Shown here one piece after another: positions 1 to 9,000 of a DNA stretch of 18,401 bases. How positions within the stretch are numbered: position 1 is the first letter of the stretch; every line of letters begins with the position of its first letter. The translations under genes were made by a program, and so were the position numbers. Source of the DNA: an uncultured Roseateles sp. GTDB taxonomy: Bacteria; Pseudomonadota; Gammaproteobacteria; Burkholderiales; Burkholderiaceae. The notes beneath the pieces are model-generated. The model searched no databases and had not been told where the DNA came from. It was given only the letters and a program-made list of their open reading frames with translations. The DNA lies in contig CAMLKW010000069.1 in NCBI GenBank assembly GCA_946480605.1, positions 1 through 18,401 on the forward strand, given 5' to 3'.

Positions 1-1905
1 GACCACGTCGCCCATGACGATGTCATGCGCGTTGTGGCCCAGCCAGCCGGCGGTGGAGATGGCCAGCGTGGTCGCCGAGCCGTTGCCCATGTCCACGCAG
101 TTGGTACGCACGGTGAGCCGGCCGGCCGCATCCAGCGCCACCTCGGCCATGACGCCATCCTTGCCGGTGCCGTAGGCCTGGTTGGCCAGCGCAAAGCCCA
201 CGCCGTAACGGATGCCCTCGCGGGCCTTGCGCGCCTTCACCGCCTCGCGCTCGCGCCACAGCACATGCTCGCGCGCGCGGCGGCAGATCTCGCGCAGCCG
301 CATGGGCTGCTGCAGCGGTGCGCCGGTGATGGTGCGGTCGGCCTCGCGCAGCGCATTGAGCTCGCGCAGCGCGATGGGGTCGCGCTTCAGCGCGACGGCC
401 ACCTCGTCCACCAGCGTCTCGACCGCAAAGCTGGCCTGCGGCCCGCCGAAGCCGCGCATGGAGCCGGCCACCACGCCGGTGCTGGGCTGGGCGATCGCGT
501 CCACATACGCCTGCTTGATGTCGTACCCGCTGAGGCCGCAGTAGGCGGCCAGCATCGCGACGAACTGGCTGTAGTTGTTCTGGCCGCCCGAGGGCAGCAC
601 CTGCTCGCTGCTGAAGGCCAGGAACTTGCCGGTCTTGGCATCCACCGCGATGCGCTGCGTGATGTGGCTGGCCAGCTGCTTGAGCCCGCTCTGGAACTGC
701 TCGTAGCGGTCCTGCGCGATGCGCACCGGCCCGTCGGCCAGCGCGGCCGTGACGGCCAGCAGCGCCGGGAAGGTGGACACGTCGCGCCCACCGAAGCCGC
801 CGCCCGGATAGCAGGAGTTCAGCACCACGGTCTTGGCCTGCACGGGGCAGTTCGTGCCGAACATCGTCAGGCTGTCGGTCGCGTCGCCGTTGGTGGCCTG
901 CGTGCCCAGCACCAGGTGCAGCGTGCCGGTGCCCGCCGGGTCCAGCCAGGCCAGGCCGGCCTCGGGCTCCATGAACATCGGGTCCAGCACCTGCGTGCTG
1001 TAGCTGCCGCTCAAGCGCAGCACCGCCGGGTTGGGTGCCTGCAGCGTGCCATCGATGCGCCGGCGCAGCTCGCGGGCCGTGCTGTTGTAGGGCTGGCTGG
1101 ATGAGTCGGGCTGGAAGGGGTCGGACGCATAGCCCACCTGCACCTGCGAGAAGGGCTCGGTGCCCGGCGCGTCGTAGCGCGTCAGCGTGGTGGCGGGGCT
1201 GTAGGCCGCCGCCCAGGCCGGCTGCGGCGACGGCGGCAGGCCGCCCGTCTGGACGACGCCGGGCTGAAACTGCAGCGCGCGCCTGGCGGCACGGCAGGCG
1301 TTGCCGTCCGCAAAGACCAGGATGGCCACCGGCTGGCCGTAGAACTGCGGCGCGCCACCGACGGGCACCAGCAGCTGCTTCACGCCATCGGCACCGGCCG
1401 TGGAGAACGGCAGCGTCAGGTTCAGCGAGGCCAGGTCCTGCTGCTTGCCGGCATAGCCCTTGATCGGCGTCTGCGCCGCCTGCGTGATGGCCAGCAGCGG
1501 CTGAACACCCGAGCCGGCCAGCGCACCGAGGTCCAGCCCGGCGAAGACGCGGCCGGGCTGGGTCGCGCGCAGGATCAGGGCCATGCGCTCGGGGCCGCTC
1601 TTGGGCCAGCCCGGCATGTCGGCGGCGCGGAAGTCGCGCGCATAGATCTTCTGGCCCGTGACCTTGGCCAGCCCGTCGATGCGGAAACGCGCCTTGCCGG
1701 GGCCGCCGGACCAGTCCGGCGCGCCACGCGGCGTCTGCGGCTGCGTGGGGCTGCCCGGCAGCGGCGGCCGCGCGCCGGGCAGGTGCGGCGTGGACGGCCG
1801 CATCGCCAGCGCCAGCTCGTGCACCAGCAGCGTCACGGCGGCCGCGCCGCTGCCGATGACGCGCCGCCGCGTCAGCTTGAATGGCCCGTTTGGGTTCTCC
1901 GACAC
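1..1905 (-). CDS. Xanthine dehydrogenase-family molybdopterin-binding subunit, Tat-exported (3' end outside window)
   Basis: This is the large, molybdenum-cofactor-binding subunit of a molybdenum hydroxylase of the xanthine dehydrogenase / isoquinoline 1-oxidoreductase type. Such enzymes hydroxylate aldehydes or N-heterocycles and pass electrons to a 2Fe-2S partner. 635 residues are visible and the C-terminus runs off the left edge. The start is GTG at 1905, preceded by GGGAGG five bases upstream; the nearby ATG at 1918 is out of frame. The N-terminus has a twin-arginine signal (TRRRVIGSG, about residues 12-20, then a hydrophobic AAAVTLLV stretch), so export to the periplasm is likely. IDGLAKVTGQKIYARDF marks the start of the aldehyde oxidase / xanthine dehydrogenase fold. 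PGGGFGGR (residues 367-374) and MRGFGGPQ (483-490) are cofactor-binding motifs. The later loop that usually reads GQG reads GNG (607-609). The catalytic glutamate lies beyond the window. The substrate is unknown, and no small 2Fe-2S subunit or cytochrome gene is visible here. Confidence 0.88.
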   Translation of the reverse strand, partial: MSENPNGPFKLTRRRVIGSGAAAVTLLVHELALAMRPSTPHLPGARPPLPGSPTQPQTPRGAPDWSGGPGKARFRIDGLAKVTGQKIYARDFRAADMPGWPKSGPERMALILRATQPGRVFAGLDLGALAGSGVQPLLAITQAAQTPIKGYAGKQQDLASLNLTLPFSTAGADGVKQLLVPVGGAPQFYGQPVAILVFADGNACRAARRALQFQPGVVQTGGLPPSPQPAWAAAYSPATTLTRYDAPGTEPFSQVQVGYASDPFQPDSSSQPYNSTARELRRRIDGTLQAPNPAVLRLSGSYSTQVLDPMFMEPEAGLAWLDPAGTGTLHLVLGTQATNGDATDSLTMFGTNCPVQAKTVVLNSCYPGGGFGGRDVSTFPALLAVTAALADGPVRIAQDRYEQFQSGLKQLASHITQRIAVDAKTGKFLAFSSEQVLPSGGQNNYSQFVAMLAAYCGLSGYDIKQAYVDAIAQPSTGVVAGSMRGFGGPQASFAVETLVDEVAVALKRDPIALRELNALREADRTITGAPLQQPMRLREICRRAREHVLWREREAVKARKAREGIRYGVGFALANQAYGTGKDGVMAEVALDAAGRLTVRTNCVDMGNGSATTLAISTAGWLGHNAHDIVMGDVV

Positions 1906-1910
1906 GACTG

Positions 1911-1916
1911 CCTCCC
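1911..1916 (-). promoter_or_regulatory. Ribosome binding site for the GTG-started molybdenum hydroxylase gene
   Basis: On the minus strand GGGAGG lies five bases before the GTG at 1905-1903. It decides the start codon. The frame from this GTG gives a plausible Tat leader, while the nearby ATG at 1918 belongs to a frame with no recognisable protein. Confidence 0.7.
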
Positions 1917-1983
1917 ATCCTCTTGAATGGGGGGCAAGTGTGTCACCGCATGGCGACGCCCGCGGCCCGGGAGTTCTGCGGGG

Positions 1984-3960
1984 TTACGCGGCCGGCCGGC
2001 TGCGATAGAAGGTCATCGGCTCGGCCTTCAGCTGCTTCAGCACGTTCCTGCGCATCGCTCCCACCACATGCATCTCGCAGGGCTTGCAGTCGAAGCGCAG
2101 CGTCAGCGTGTCGTCGCCATGCGTCAGCGTCAGCGGCTCGGCGCGCACGGTGCCCTGCACGCCGGTCACGCCCTTGGCCTGCTTGGGGCACAGGCTCAGG
2201 CTCCAGCGCACGCAGTGCTTGGTGATCATCAGCGGCACCTCGCCCAGTTCCTCGTGACTCTCGTAGGCGGCACCGACGACCTTGACGCCGTGGCGGGCAT
2301 AGAACGCCGCGGCGCGCGTGTTGTAGACATTGGCGAGGTAGGTCAGCGTGTCGTCGGGGTAGGGCGCGGGCGGCTCCACCGGCGTGGCGCGCTGCAGGCG
2401 CTCGAAGGCCTCCTCGCGCGCCGCCTCCAGCGCCGCGATGCCGTCGCGGCGCAGCGCGTTGAGCTTGCTGGCGGGCAGGAACAGCGGCTCGCCGCGCATC
2501 GCCAGGCGCACGCGGCGGGCCGTGAAGATCGTGTCGCCCAGCCGGGCCAGGCCGTCCTTCAGCTGCGCATCGGACTGCTTGCCGTCACGCGCCGGCTCGT
2601 GCGCGGCGGGCAGGCGCACCGACGCCTTCGCGCCGGTCTCGTCCTTCAGCGTCAGCTCGAAGCCGTCGTTCACCTGCGCCAGCGTCAGGTCCACCGCGAT
2701 GCGGCGCTCGGCGCTGGGCTTGGCCAGCATGCGCTCCCAGGCCATGTCGCGGTTGCGGCTGAGGGCCGTGCCCGGGAACAGGTCCTTCAGGTCGCCCAAG
2801 GCCTGGCCTTTCGACAGATTCGGTGCGATGCGCCAGCGTGTCCCGCCCAAGGCCGTGGCCACGTTGACCGGCACGCCCTGCAACTCGCCCTGGCGGTCCC
2901 ACCAGGTCAGCGCGTCGCCGTTGTGGATGACGCGCGTCGCATCGCCGGTGTCCACGTCGAAGTCCTCGGGGCCCACGCGCACGACCTCGCCCAGCGGCAG
3001 GCCGGCATGCTTGGGCGTGTCGAAGGCGCCGATGTCGATCTTGCGGCCGTTGACGAAGTAGTCGGTGCCGCCGCGGTTGAAGGCCTGCTCGGGCTCGGGC
3101 GTGAACGTGAACGTGCAGCGGCCATGGCCCGTAGCACCCAGCTCGGGCCGGCGCTCCATCAGCGCGTCCAGCAGCGTGCGGTAGTGGGCCGTCACGTTCT
3201 TGACGGTGGCCATGTCCTTGTAGCGGCCCTCGATCTTGAAGCTGCGGATGCCCGCATCGACCAGCGCTTCCAGGTTGGCGCTCTGGTCGTTGTCCTTCAG
3301 GCTCAGCACATGCTTGTCGTGCGCGATGACGCGGCCTTCCCGGTCGGTCACCGTGTAGGGCAGGCGGCACTCCTGGCTGCAGCTGCCGCGGTTGGCGCTG
3401 CGGCCCGTGTGGGCATGGCTGATGAAGCACTGGCCGCTGTAGGCCACGCACAGCGCGCCGTGCACGAAGAACTCCAGCGAGGCGTGCTGCACCTGCGCGC
3501 GGATGGCGGCGATCTGCTTCAGGTCCAGCTCGCGGGCCAGCACCATCTGCGAGAAGCCCACGTCCTGCAGGAAGCGCGCCTTCTCGGGCGTGCGGATGTC
3601 GGTCTGCGTGCTGGCGTGCAGCTGCATCGGCGGCAGGTCCAGCTCCAGCAGGCCCATGTCCTGCACGATGAGCGCGTCCACGCCGGCATCAAACAGCTGC
3701 CAGGCCTGCTGGCGCGCACCTTCCAGCTCGTCGTCGCGCAGGATGGTGTTCATCGTGACGAAGATGCGCGCGTTGAAGCGGTGGGCGTGCTTCGCGAGCC
3801 GGGCGATGTCCTCGATGCGATTGGGCGCCTTGTCACGTGCGCCGAAGCCGGGGCCGCCGATGTAGACGGCGTCGGCGCCGTGGTTGACGGCCTCGATGCC
3901 GATGTCGGCGTCGCGGGCCGGGGCGAGAAGTTCTACACGGAATCTGGAACTGGCAGGCAT
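1984..3960 (-). CDS. rlhA: 23S rRNA 5-hydroxycytidine C2501 synthase, U32 family
   Basis: The 658-residue product closely resembles Escherichia coli RlhA (YdcP) from end to end, as recalled from that protein. RlhA hydroxylates cytidine 2501 in the peptidyl-transferase region of 23S rRNA; it is an iron-sulfur enzyme of the so-called peptidase U32 family and is cytosolic. Visible marks are the N-terminal ELLAPARD and GADAVYIGGPGFGAR (residues 28-42), then HASTQTDIRT. The U32 signature EFFVHGALCVAYSGQCFIS spans 163-181. Cysteines 171, 178, 194 and 198 are the expected cluster ligands. SFKIEGRYKDM precedes a DUF3656-type middle region. Two C-terminal cysteine pairs follow (CVRWSLSLC and CKPC). 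The ATG at 3960 matches the E. coli N-terminus; a longer in-frame extension overlaps the divergent chemoreceptor gene and is rejected. No strong Shine-Dalgarno sequence is visible. The gene ends 78 bases before the molybdenum hydroxylase start on the same strand. Confidence 0.97.
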   Translation of the reverse strand: MPASSRFRVELLAPARDADIGIEAVNHGADAVYIGGPGFGARDKAPNRIEDIARLAKHAHRFNARIFVTMNTILRDDELEGARQQAWQLFDAGVDALIVQDMGLLELDLPPMQLHASTQTDIRTPEKARFLQDVGFSQMVLARELDLKQIAAIRAQVQHASLEFFVHGALCVAYSGQCFISHAHTGRSANRGSCSQECRLPYTVTDREGRVIAHDKHVLSLKDNDQSANLEALVDAGIRSFKIEGRYKDMATVKNVTAHYRTLLDALMERRPELGATGHGRCTFTFTPEPEQAFNRGGTDYFVNGRKIDIGAFDTPKHAGLPLGEVVRVGPEDFDVDTGDATRVIHNGDALTWWDRQGELQGVPVNVATALGGTRWRIAPNLSKGQALGDLKDLFPGTALSRNRDMAWERMLAKPSAERRIAVDLTLAQVNDGFELTLKDETGAKASVRLPAAHEPARDGKQSDAQLKDGLARLGDTIFTARRVRLAMRGEPLFLPASKLNALRRDGIAALEAAREEAFERLQRATPVEPPAPYPDDTLTYLANVYNTRAAAFYARHGVKVVGAAYESHEELGEVPLMITKHCVRWSLSLCPKQAKGVTGVQGTVRAEPLTLTHGDDTLTLRFDCKPCEMHVVGAMRRNVLKQLKAEPMTFYRSRPAA

Positions 3961-3996
3961 GCCGGATTCTAGGAAGCCGCGCCACGGCGCGCTGCG

Positions 3997-4012
3997 TTTG
4001 CGCCAGCGCAAA
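3997..4012. promoter_or_regulatory. Perfect 16-bp dyad in the rlhA / chemoreceptor divergent spacer
   Basis: TTTGCGC-CA-GCGCAAA is a perfect inverted repeat with 7-base arms and a 2-base spacer. It lies in the 102-base region between the divergent starts of rlhA (3960) and the chemoreceptor (4063). The size and symmetry suit an operator for a dimeric regulator, but it could also fold as a small hairpin. No regulator can be assigned. Confidence 0.4.
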
Positions 4013-4050
4013 GCCGCGCGCCCCCCGCTGGCTAACCTGATGGCTTCACC

Positions 4051-4056
4051 GAGGAG
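4051..4056 (+). promoter_or_regulatory. Ribosome binding site for the chemoreceptor gene
   Basis: GAGGAG lies six bases before the ATG at 4063. It is a clear Shine-Dalgarno sequence and fixes that start. Confidence 0.75.
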
Positions 4057-4062
4057 CCCCTG

Positions 4063-5985
4063 ATGAGACGCTGGATCGAACGACAGAGCGTGCGCGCCAA
4101 GCTGGGATGCGTGGCGCTGCTGTGCACGCTGACGACGTGGATCCCCACCGTGCTGTTCATGGACCGCGCCTGGCACACCAGCGCACAGCTGGCCGGCGAA
4201 GCCGAGGCGCTGCCGGCGGCCACGCTGGGGCTGAAGATCGCGCGCCTGACGGCCCAGCACCGCGGCCAGGCCCAGGCCGCGCTCGACGGCGACGCCGCCG
4301 CCGAGACGCGCCGCGCAGCCATCTGGCAGGAGCTGCAGGCGCTGCGCCAGCCCAGCCTGGCGGCCACGGGCGCCATCGGCGCGGCCGGGCTGAGCCGCTC
4401 GCTGGACGACTTTTGGCAGGCCCAGGCCCGCCTGGCGGACGAGGTGGCGGCGCGCCGCGTCGACGCCGCCGACAGCTTCCGCCGCCACAGCGAGCTGGTG
4501 GACGGGCGCCTGAACTGGCTCCATGAGCTGGCCGTTGCCTCGCGCCTGGCACTGCATCCGCATGCCAACGGCCGCTTCCTGCAGGACGCCGCGCTGCAGC
4601 ACCTGCCGCGCAGCGCCGAGCAGCTGGGCCGCCTGCGCGGCGCTGGCATGGCCGTGCTGGCGGGTACCGGGCCGACGCCGGAAGCGCGCCAGCGCCTGAC
4701 GGCGCTGCTGGAGCGCGCGCTGGCCGACCAGGCCGACGCCGCCCGCGCGCTGGAGCACACCGCCCTCGCCGGCCGCGAGGGCGAGCGCCTGAAGACGCTG
4801 TCCGCCACGCTGCAGCAGCGCCTCGCGGAGGTCCGCGGCCTGGTGCTGCAGGCCGACGGGCCGCCGCTGCGGCCGCAGCCATGGTGGGACACGCTGACCG
4901 CCGCCATCGACGCGCAATACGCCCTCGGTGACGCCGCCACCGACGCGCTGCAGGCCGACCTGCGGGCCGTCGTGGCCGCGGACCGGTTCACCATGGCCGC
5001 CAGCCTGGCGGTCGTGCTGGTGCTGGCCGGTGCCGCGACGGTGCTGCTGTGGATCAGCGGCCGGCAGACCGTGCGCTCCATGCAGCGCGCGCTCGGCCAA
5101 GCCCACGCCGTCGCCCTTGGCGACCTGGCACTGCGCGAGACGGTGGATGCAAAGTCCCGCGACGAGGGCGAGCGCCTGCTGGTGGCGCTGCTGGACATGG
5201 CGCGCCAGCTCGGCGAGGTGGTGGGCACCGTGCGCAGCCGCGCCGACGAGGTCGCCACCGCCAGCAGCCAGATCGCCATCGGCAATGCCGACCTGTCCGT
5301 GCGCACCGAGACGCAGGCCAGCGCGCTGCAGCAGACGACCGCCTCGGTGGACACGGTGCGCCACGGCCTCGAAGAAGGCGCGCGTCAGGCCGGCGACGCC
5401 GCGGGCCTGGCCGACGAGGTCCGCGCGCTGGCCACCGACAGCGGCCACGCCGTGGCGGCGCTGGCCGGCACCATGAGCGAGATCCAGGCCTCCTCGCAGC
5501 GCATCGCCGACATCGTCGGCACCATCGACTCCATCGCCTTCCAGACCAACATCCTGGCGCTGAACGCCGCCGTCGAGGCGGCGCGGGCCGGCGAGCATGG
5601 CCGCGGCTTCGCCGTCGTCGCCGCCGAGGTGCGGGCGCTGGCGCAGCGCTCCGGTGCGTCGGCGCGCGAGATCCGCTCGCTGATCGCCGCCAGCGTCGAG
5701 CGCGTGGCCGCGGGCCATGCGCAGGGCGAGCAGTCGGCGGCGCAGATGCAGCGCGTCGTCGACGCCGTCGGCCGCGTGGCGGGCCTCATTGGCACGATCA
5801 GCACGCTGTCCAGCCACCAGTACCGCAGCGTGGAGGAGGTCGGCGTCGCCGTGCACCGCATGGACGACGTGACGCAGCAGAACGCCGCCCTCGTCGAGCA
5901 GAGCGCCGCCGCGGCCGAGAGCCTGCGCCAGCAGGCCGAGGCGCTGCGCGCGGCGGTGGCGCATTTCCGCACCGCCGCGGGCTGA
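4063..5985 (+). CDS. Methyl-accepting chemotaxis protein
   Basis: This is a 640-residue transmembrane chemoreceptor that signals to CheA/CheW. Helix TM1 is about residues 14-33 and TM2 about 311-332. They flank a roughly 275-residue periplasmic, mostly helical sensor region. Its start ([13 protein letters not shown], about 62-74) resembles the helical, NIT-like sensor of many Burkholderiales receptors (LTQQHRG type); the ligand is unknown. A HAMP-like segment follows (about 333-385, ending GDLALRE and SRDEGE), lacking the usual proline of its first helix. The conserved signalling tip includes [20 protein letters not shown] (491-510) and [18 protein letters not shown] (513-530). The adaptation region has QQTT (423-426) where relatives often have EETA. 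No NWETF-type CheR tether is seen at the C-terminus. It faces rlhA divergently and converges on the diguanylate cyclase gene 50 bases downstream. No other che gene is present, so it is an orphan receptor in this window. Confidence 0.96.
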   Translation: MRRWIERQSVRAKLGCVALLCTLTTWIPTVLFMDRAWHTSAQLAGEAEALPAATLGLKIARLTAQHRGQAQAALDGDAAAETRRAAIWQELQALRQPSLAATGAIGAAGLSRSLDDFWQAQARLADEVAARRVDAADSFRRHSELVDGRLNWLHELAVASRLALHPHANGRFLQDAALQHLPRSAEQLGRLRGAGMAVLAGTGPTPEARQRLTALLERALADQADAARALEHTALAGREGERLKTLSATLQQRLAEVRGLVLQADGPPLRPQPWWDTLTAAIDAQYALGDAATDALQADLRAVVAADRFTMAASLAVVLVLAGAATVLLWISGRQTVRSMQRALGQAHAVALGDLALRETVDAKSRDEGERLLVALLDMARQLGEVVGTVRSRADEVATASSQIAIGNADLSVRTETQASALQQTTASVDTVRHGLEEGARQAGDAAGLADEVRALATDSGHAVAALAGTMSEIQASSQRIADIVGTIDSIAFQTNILALNAAVEAARAGEHGRGFAVVAAEVRALAQRSGASAREIRSLIAASVERVAAGHAQGEQSAAQMQRVVDAVGRVAGLIGTISTLSSHQYRSVEEVGVAVHRMDDVTQQNAALVEQSAAAAESLRQQAEALRAAVAHFRTAAG

Positions 5986-6008
5986 GCCAACCCGGCGCAT
6001 GACGACCG

Positions 6009-6033
6009 GCAGGCGGGCGACGTGCACGCCTGC
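6009..6033. terminator. GC-rich hairpin between convergent genes, possible terminator
   Basis: GCAGGCG (6009-6015) and CGCCTGC (6027-6033) are perfect 7-base complementary arms around an 11-base loop. They sit in the 50-base gap between the convergent stop codons of the chemoreceptor and the diguanylate cyclase. There is no T-tract on either strand, so this is at best a weak or Rho-assisted bidirectional terminator. Confidence 0.3.
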
Positions 6034-6035
6034 GT

Positions 6036-9000
6036 TCAGCAGGGCGTGACCGGGCGAGCGGCTTCGAGTTCAGCGCCCAGCGCCACCTCCAGGCGCGTCT
6101 GCAGCTGCCAGGCGGGCAGGCCCTGGGGCGCGTCGCGCGGCGACAGGCCATCGGCGCGGATGGCGCCCACGTAGCCGTCGCGGCCCTGGGCCTTGGCGGC
6201 GTACAGCGCCGAGTCGGCCAGGCCCAAGCAGGCGCGCCAGTCCCACAGCCGCGGGTGACGCGGGTCCAGCGGGAAGGCGCTGAAGCCGATGGACACGGTC
6301 ACGCGCGCGGTCTGGCCGGCGCCGATGTCGAAGGGCTTCTCGCGCACCGCGGCGCAGACGCGCGCGGCCAGCGCGGCGGCTTCGCGGCGCTCGGTCTCGC
6401 GCACCAGCACCAGCACCTCCTCGCCACCCCAGCGCACCAGCGAATCGGTCTCGCGGAACACGCCGCGCAGCCGCTCGGCCAGCTGTACCAGCACCGCGTC
6501 GCCGGCGGCGTGGCCATGCTGGTCGTTGATGCGCTTGAAGTGGTCCAGGTCCAGCACCATCAGCAGCAGGTCGGCGTCGGGGCCGGGGCCTTCGCCGTCC
6601 TTCTGGTACTCCGGCGTCTCGAAGCGGCGCAGGCATAGGCGCAGGTCGTCGTCCAGGCGCAGCTCCAGGTAGCGGCGGTTGCGCAGGCCGGTCAACGCGT
6701 CGGTCAGGCTCAGCTCGCGCAGCTCGGCGGTGCGCTCGGCCACCAGCGCCTGCAGCTCGGCCTCGCGGCGGCGCAGCAGCCGCGTGCGCCAGCGCATCCA
6801 GCCCCAGATGGCGGCCAGCGCCAGCAGCACGGCCAGCGCGCGGGCGGTGGTGGTCTGCCACCAGGCGGGCAGCAGCTCGATGGGCAGCTCCAGCTGGTCG
6901 GCGCCCCACAGCGTCTGGTGCGCGCTGGCCTTGACCTGCAGCGTGTAGCGGCCCGGCTTCAGCGGCCCGAAGCTGGGGTTGCGGGCCGACGCGTCCACGC
7001 GCGTCCACTCGGTGTCCAGGCCCAGCAATCGGTACTGGTAGCGCAGCCGAGACGGATCGGCATAGTCCAGCGCGGCGAATTCCACGCCCAGGCTGCGCGT
7101 GCCGGCCGGCAGCGTCAGCCCCGCGGCGCGCGGCAGTTCGTGCGGCTGGCCGTTGACGCGCAGGCCGCTGATGACCAGCGGCGGGCTGGCCGGCTGCGGC
7201 GCGAAGGCCTCCGGCAGCACGCGCAGCAGGCCGCGACTGCCGCCGAACAGCAGGCCGCCACCGGGCAGCTCGGTGCTGGCAAAGAACCAGAAGCTGCCGA
7301 AGCTCGCGCCCTCGGCGCTGCCGAAGCTGTCCACGCGCTGGGCGCGCGGGTCGTAGACGTTGATCTGGCTCCAGATGCGGCCCTGGCCGTCCTCGTGCAG
7401 GTTGCCGCCGAACGAGCCCTCCAGACCCAGGCGCTCGCTGACGCGCTCGAAACGGGCGCCGCCCTGCGCGTCCCAGCCGGCCAGGCGGTGCAGGCCGCTG
7501 ACGGCGGTGTCCACCCACACCGTGCCGTCGCGGCCGGCCAGCAGCGCGACGACGATGGGGCTGGCCAGGCCTTCGCCGGGCGCCTGCGGCACGGGCTCGG
7601 GCCACAGGCCGTCGCGCACGCGGTACAGGCCGGCCTGGCCGCCCAGCCACAGCTCGTGGCTGGCGGGCCGCTCGATCAGCGCATGGATGGCGCCGTGCAG
7701 CGGCCGGCCGTCGGCCAGCGCCACGCGCTGCAGCGCCGCCGCGTCGGGGCCGGCCAGCCGGTACAGGCCTTCCTGCATGCCCAGCCAGACGTCGCCCCCG
7801 GCACGCACCAGCAGGCGCTGCGCACGGCCACCGTCCAGCGGCCAGTCGCGCAGCAGGCGGCCCGAAGCGGCGCGGTGCTCCAGCCGCCCGGCCGCCGCCA
7901 TCCACAGGCTGCCATCGGCCGCCTCGGCCATGATCTCCACCACCGTGCGGCGCTCGCGCGCCAGCTCGCCCAGCGTCTGCAGCTCGCGCCGGCCGTCCAG
8001 GCGCACGACCTGGCCTTGCTGGGTGGCGCCCAGCACGTCGCCGCTGGCCAGGGTCAGCACGGTGCGCACGTCGGCATCCTGCAGCACGCCTGCGGGCTCG
8101 ATGTCCGGGCCGCGCACGGCCAGCGCCGGGTGGAACAGGTGACGCTGCAGGCCCAGGCCGTAGCCGCTGACCCACATGGCGCCGCTGCGGTCGCGCAGCA
8201 GCGCGCTGATGTCGTTGCCGGCCAGGCCCATGGTGCGGCGCGGGTCGTGCGTGAGCCGCGCCTCGATGGCCTCGCTGCCGGGGTTGACCCACAGCAAGCC
8301 GGTCTTGGTGCCCACCCACAGCCGGCCGTCGGGGCCCTCGGCCAGCGCCTGCACCGGCGTGCGCAGCGACTGCACCCAGCGCACGGCGTCGCCGTCGACC
8401 ACGCCCAGCCGCCCGTCCTGCGTGCCCAGCCAGACCCGGCCGCCACGGCTCTCCAGCAACGTCAGCACGGTGGCGCTGGCAGGCAGGCCGTCCAGCGCCG
8501 GCAACGCCAGCTGCTCCCAGGCGCCGCCGGGCCGCAGGCGCGCCAGGCCCTGCCAGTGGCCGGCCCAGACCGTGCCGCCGATGCCCACGCGCAGCGCCAG
8601 CACGCGCGCCTCGGGCTGGCCGCCCACCTGCAGCAGCTGCGGCTCGAAACGCCCCGCCGCCGTGCGGTAGCGGTACAGGCCCTGGCCGACGCTGCCGACC
8701 CACAGGTCGCCCTCGGCATCCTCGGCCAGCGCACGGATGGGCGCGTGCGGCCCGGCCCGCGGCGCCGGGCTGCCCAGCGCCTGCACGCGGTCGGCCTGCG
8801 GGTCGTAGACGACCAGGCCCAGCGTCTCAGTGCCTATCCAGACCCGGCCGTCGGCGCCCGCGGCCAGCGCGCGCACCCAGCCGAGACTGCGCTGCGTGGT
8901 CTGCTCGCGCGCCAGCTCGATGGGGCGCAGCCGGTAGCCGTCATAGCGCGTCAGGCCGCGCGCCGTGGCCACCCACAGGAAGCCGGCCCTGTCCTGCACG

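Noticed and set aside
23..1918. 631-residue minus-strand frame starting at ATG 1918
   Set aside because: Out of frame with the molybdenum hydroxylase. The GTG frame at 1905 carries the Tat leader and cofactor motifs; the ATG frame has none.
1906..1983. Promoter or terminator between rlhA and the molybdenum hydroxylase gene
   Set aside because: Only short GC-rich complementarity and a poor -35/-10 candidate were seen; nothing beyond the ribosome binding site is supported.
1927..3972. 681-residue open frame on the plus strand opposite rlhA
   Set aside because: It is antisense to a full-length, convincingly conserved RlhA. Its composition (rich in R, A, H, Q, V) is what antisense frames give in very GC-rich DNA.
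3961..6027. Long upstream extension of the rlhA reading frame
   Set aside because: It lies antisense to the chemoreceptor gene and has no family resemblance; the ATG at 3960 matches the known RlhA N-terminus.
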